A stretch of 33,759 nt of DNA. Source: Deltaproteobacteria bacterium. GTDB taxonomy: Bacteria > Myxococcota > XYA12-FULL-58-9. The stretch covers positions 1 through 33,759 of the forward strand of contig JACRCV010000014.1 in the NCBI GenBank assembly GCA_016218825.1, read 5' to 3'. A program made the translations under genes and the position numbers. Below the pieces are notes generated by a model that searched no databases, was not told the DNA's origin, and saw only the letters and a program-made list of their open reading frames with translations. Of the stretch, positions 32,432-33,759 are shown in pieces (position 1 is the stretch's first letter; each line of letters begins with the position of its first letter).

Positions 32432-33431
32432 ACCGTACGCCTCCTTTGATTCCCGCGCCGCGGCTGCCGCGGCGCTCCCCACCCCCACTCCCCCAACCCC
32501 TCGCCCCCGGGTGGGGCGAGGGGCGCAGATCCACGCTCGTGCAGCGTGCCGCAGACGACTCTCGGCCTCCTTTGATTCCCGCGCCGCGGCCGTCCTCGCC
32601 GTCACCGCCGCGCTCGCGGTCGCCGTCACGTCCACGCCGGCGGTCGCCAAACCGACGCCGGTCGTGGTCGCGGTCGTCTACCTCGGCGGCCCCGATGCCG
32701 GCGCCGAGGGCAAGGCGCTCATCGACGACCTCGTCGACCATCTCGAAGAGACGACCGGAGTCGAGGCGGGCACCTTCGTCGGCGCCTACTTCAACGAGAC
32801 CGCGCCGGCCGCGCGCCACCTACAGAAGAACAAGGACGCCTTCATCCTCGGGTCGCTCGGCTTCTACCTCGCGAATCGCGCCGCGCTCGGCCTCAAGCCC
32901 CTCGCGACGCTGAGCGGCAACAGCGGCACCGACGAGCGCCACTCCGTGGTGGTGAAGAAGGGCCGCTTCGCCAGCCTCGAGGCGCTCCGCCACAAGCGCC
33001 TGTATGGCAGCCCGCTGTACGAGGCGCCGGCCTACGTCAACCGCGTGATCTTCGCCGGACGGCTGGACGCCGCGACCCACTTCGACCTGAAGCCGACCAG
33101 CCGGCCGTTGTCGGCCCTGCGCAAGCTCGAGAAGGACGAGGCCGACGCGGTGCTCGTCAACGAGGTGCAGCTCGAGAGCCTGCGGCGCCTGCCGTTGTTC
33201 GAGAAGCTGCAGGTGGTGTTCACCTCCGCGCCGCAACCGGCGCTGAGCCTGATGGTGGCCTCGACCCCGCGCACCGACCCGCTCGTGGCGAAGGTGCAGA
33301 GCGCGGTCTTGGCCTTGTGCGCCACGCCGGCGGGCGAAGCGCTGTGCAAGAACTTCGGCATCCTCGGCTTCGCCGCCCTCGAGCCCGGCGCCCTCGACGC
33401 CGTGACCAAGCTCTATGAAACGGGCCTCTAG
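32418..33431 (+). CDS. PhnD-like (type 2) periplasmic substrate-binding protein
   Basis: From about residue 76 to 337 this is a PhnD/transferrin-like binding protein, with segments such as ALIDDLVDHLEETTG, FILGSLGFYLANRAALGL, RFASLEALRHKRLYGSP, LEKDEADAVLVNEVQLESL and the closing LCKNFGILGFAALEPGALD. Such proteins bind phosphonates or related anions for an ABC importer, but no importer genes are adjacent. A signal-peptide core (AAAVLAVTAALAVAVTSTPAVA) precedes KPTP. The N-terminal 58 codons, if ATG 32418 is used, are mostly encoded by the two-hairpin repeat. The alternatives are GTG 32511, which gives a 46-residue pre-peptide, and ATG 32418, which overlaps the MMPL stop. No ATG or GTG lies nearer the signal core. 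The linkage to an MMPL transporter suggests a lipid-related binding partner; that is inference. Confidence 0.8.
   Translation: MQRPRPYASFDSRAAAAAALPTPTPPTPRPRVGRGAQIHARAACRRRLSASFDSRAAAVLAVTAALAVAVTSTPAVAKPTPVVVAVVYLGGPDAGAEGKALIDDLVDHLEETTGVEAGTFVGAYFNETAPAARHLQKNKDAFILGSLGFYLANRAALGLKPLATLSGNSGTDERHSVVVKKGRFASLEALRHKRLYGSPLYEAPAYVNRVIFAGRLDAATHFDLKPTSRPLSALRKLEKDEADAVLVNEVQLESLRRLPLFEKLQVVFTSAPQPALSLMVASTPRTDPLVAKVQSAVLALCATPAGEALCKNFGILGFAALEPGALDAVTKLYETGL
32439..32531. repeat. Two-hairpin repeat, full copy (reference copy)
   Basis: This copy has a GCCTCCTTTGATTCCC leader. Hairpin 1 is GCGCCGCGGC-T-GCCGCGGCGC (32455-32475). A C-rich linker follows, then hairpin 2: CCCCTCGCCCC, loop CGGGT, GGGGCGAGGGG (32497-32523, 11 bp), then CGCAGATC. 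It begins 8 bases after the MMPL stop codon and lies inside the annotated start of the PhnD-like frame, where it is read as SFDSRAAAAAALPTP and so on. Confidence 0.9.
32565..32590. repeat. Half copy of the two-hairpin repeat within the signal-peptide region
   Basis: These 26 bases are identical to 32439-32464 and stop at the centre of hairpin 1. The two copies start 126 bases apart, a multiple of three, so both are read as A-S-F-D-S-R-A-A. Here the reading continues directly into the hydrophobic core VLAVTAALAV of the PhnD-like signal peptide. Confidence 0.9.
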
Positions 33432-33447
33432 GGCGCTCTGCACTTGT

Positions 33448-33517
33448 TTTGATTCCCGCGCCGCGGCCGCCGCGGCGCTCCCCACCCCCACTCCCCCGAC
33501 CCCTCGCCCCCGAGTGG
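33448..33517. repeat. Two-hairpin repeat truncated by the right IS copy
   Basis: TTTGATTCCC begins at 33448. Hairpin 1 is GCGCCGCGGC-C-GCCGCGGCGC (33458-33478). The linker and the 5' arm of hairpin 2, CCCCTCGCCCC (33500-33510), are complete. The sequence then runs CGAGTGG straight into the IS end. Only the 3' arm is missing. It starts 17 bases after the PhnD-like stop codon. The last nine host bases, CCCGAGTGG (33509-33517), match the left target CCCGGGTGG except for one base. Confidence 0.9.
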
Positions 33518-33759
33518 CTCACCATTGATCTCAGTTGATGCAGCCTCTTGAATCCACACCGTTTTTGGATCTTGCCATCGGGATGGGCGAAGAAACTGGA
33601 CACGGCTGGGCGGTCGAGAAATTCGGAACGGCGAGGTTGGGAGACGCCCGCTGGCGAGCGCGGCTCATCGCGATGGGCGCCGAGGTTGCGCGCCGACCAG
33701 GCGGTACAGTCTGCAGGGTCTTCAGTAGCGCCGCGGCGCGGCAGGGGGCTTATGCGTTG
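33518..33759 (+). mobile_element. 5' end of IS4/Tn5-like insertion sequence (right copy, runs off window)
   Basis: The element starts with CTCACCATTGATCTCAGTTG and is the inverted partner of the left copy. It extends to the window end, so 242 bases are seen. The shared 120 bases differ at one position. The 20-base gap between IS end and transposase ATG is short, so the inverted repeat must overlap the gene leader. The other IS end is outside the window. Confidence 0.88.
33538..33759 (+). CDS. IS4-family (Tn5-like) transposase, N-terminal 74 residues
   Basis: The open frame starts at ATG 33538 and is still open at the window end. GWAVEKFGTARLGDARWRAR followed by a helix and SSAARQGAYAL matches the Tn5-type DNA-binding domain. 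Compare the Tn5 transposase pattern in which a W-A-x-x-F-x-x-A-x-L-G-D-x-R segment is followed by a GAYRF-type motif. The catalytic DDE region is missing because the window ends. Lys replaces the Glu seen in the left copy before FGTAR. The gene reads outward, away from the PhnD-like gene. Confidence 0.88.
   Translation, partial: MQPLESTPFLDLAIGMGEETGHGWAVEKFGTARLGDARWRARLIAMGAEVARRPGGTVCRVFSSAAARQGAYAL

Noticed and set aside
29714-32650. Minus-strand frame of 978 codons
   Set aside because: It lies opposite the MMPL gene and is Glu/Gln/Arg/His-rich. The MMPL frame has clear transmembrane periodicity and family motifs.

Overview
This is a compact, very GC-rich bacterial segment. The G/C-dominated codon use, MopE-like metal-binding motifs, choice-of-anchor-Q beta-helix surface protein, Cys-rich lipoprotein and giant repeat proteins suggest a Myxococcota (former Deltaproteobacteria) genome. 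This assignment is inference: there is no rRNA or other marker gene in the window. I saw no tRNA, rRNA or CRISPR array. No gene-free stretch exceeds 300 bases.

Layout. Both ends are the 5' ends of an IS4/Tn5-like insertion sequence, in opposite orientation and reading outward (1-120 minus, 33518-33759 plus). From the left, on the minus strand: a condensation-fold acyltransferase and a CrtQ/HpnB-like glycosyltransferase, downstream of a monomeric NADP isocitrate dehydrogenase; a giant 1702-residue beta-repeat protein; an AmpG-like permease; then YgiQ-type radical SAM, an MFS exporter and an O6-methylguanine-DNA methyltransferase, tightly packed as ogt-MFS-ygiQ. On the plus strand, 15655-18963 encodes a probable surface beta-helix lipoprotein made of two duplicated modules. 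It converges on a second giant gene (18999-22691, minus). A membrane-anchored SRPBCC protein and an FmdB-like zinc ribbon follow on plus and converge on a Cys-rich lipoprotein (minus). Next come a TGS-uridine kinase fusion and a cNMP-binding protein (plus), a translationally coupled LhgO/YbgC pair (minus), and an MMPL transporter overlapping a PhnD-like binding protein (plus).

How it works together. Three units look functionally or translationally linked: IDH-GT-acyltransferase, where the last two may make and acylate a glycolipid or glycosylated carotenoid; YbgC-LhgO; and MMPL-PhnD-like. The rest is mixed housekeeping and envelope genes.

Most unusual content. (1) A dispersed two-hairpin palindromic repeat occurs as five full or partial copies near gene ends. 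A divergent copy keeps both stems with different bases. (2) Both IS copies abut the same 9-bp site, CCCG[G/A]GTGG, in the second hairpin of this repeat. (3) One and a half copies of the repeat are read in frame at the N-terminus of the PhnD-like protein. (4) Two giant proteins without visible signal peptides carry regular tandem repeats of about 37 and about 31 residues that I cannot assign to a known family.
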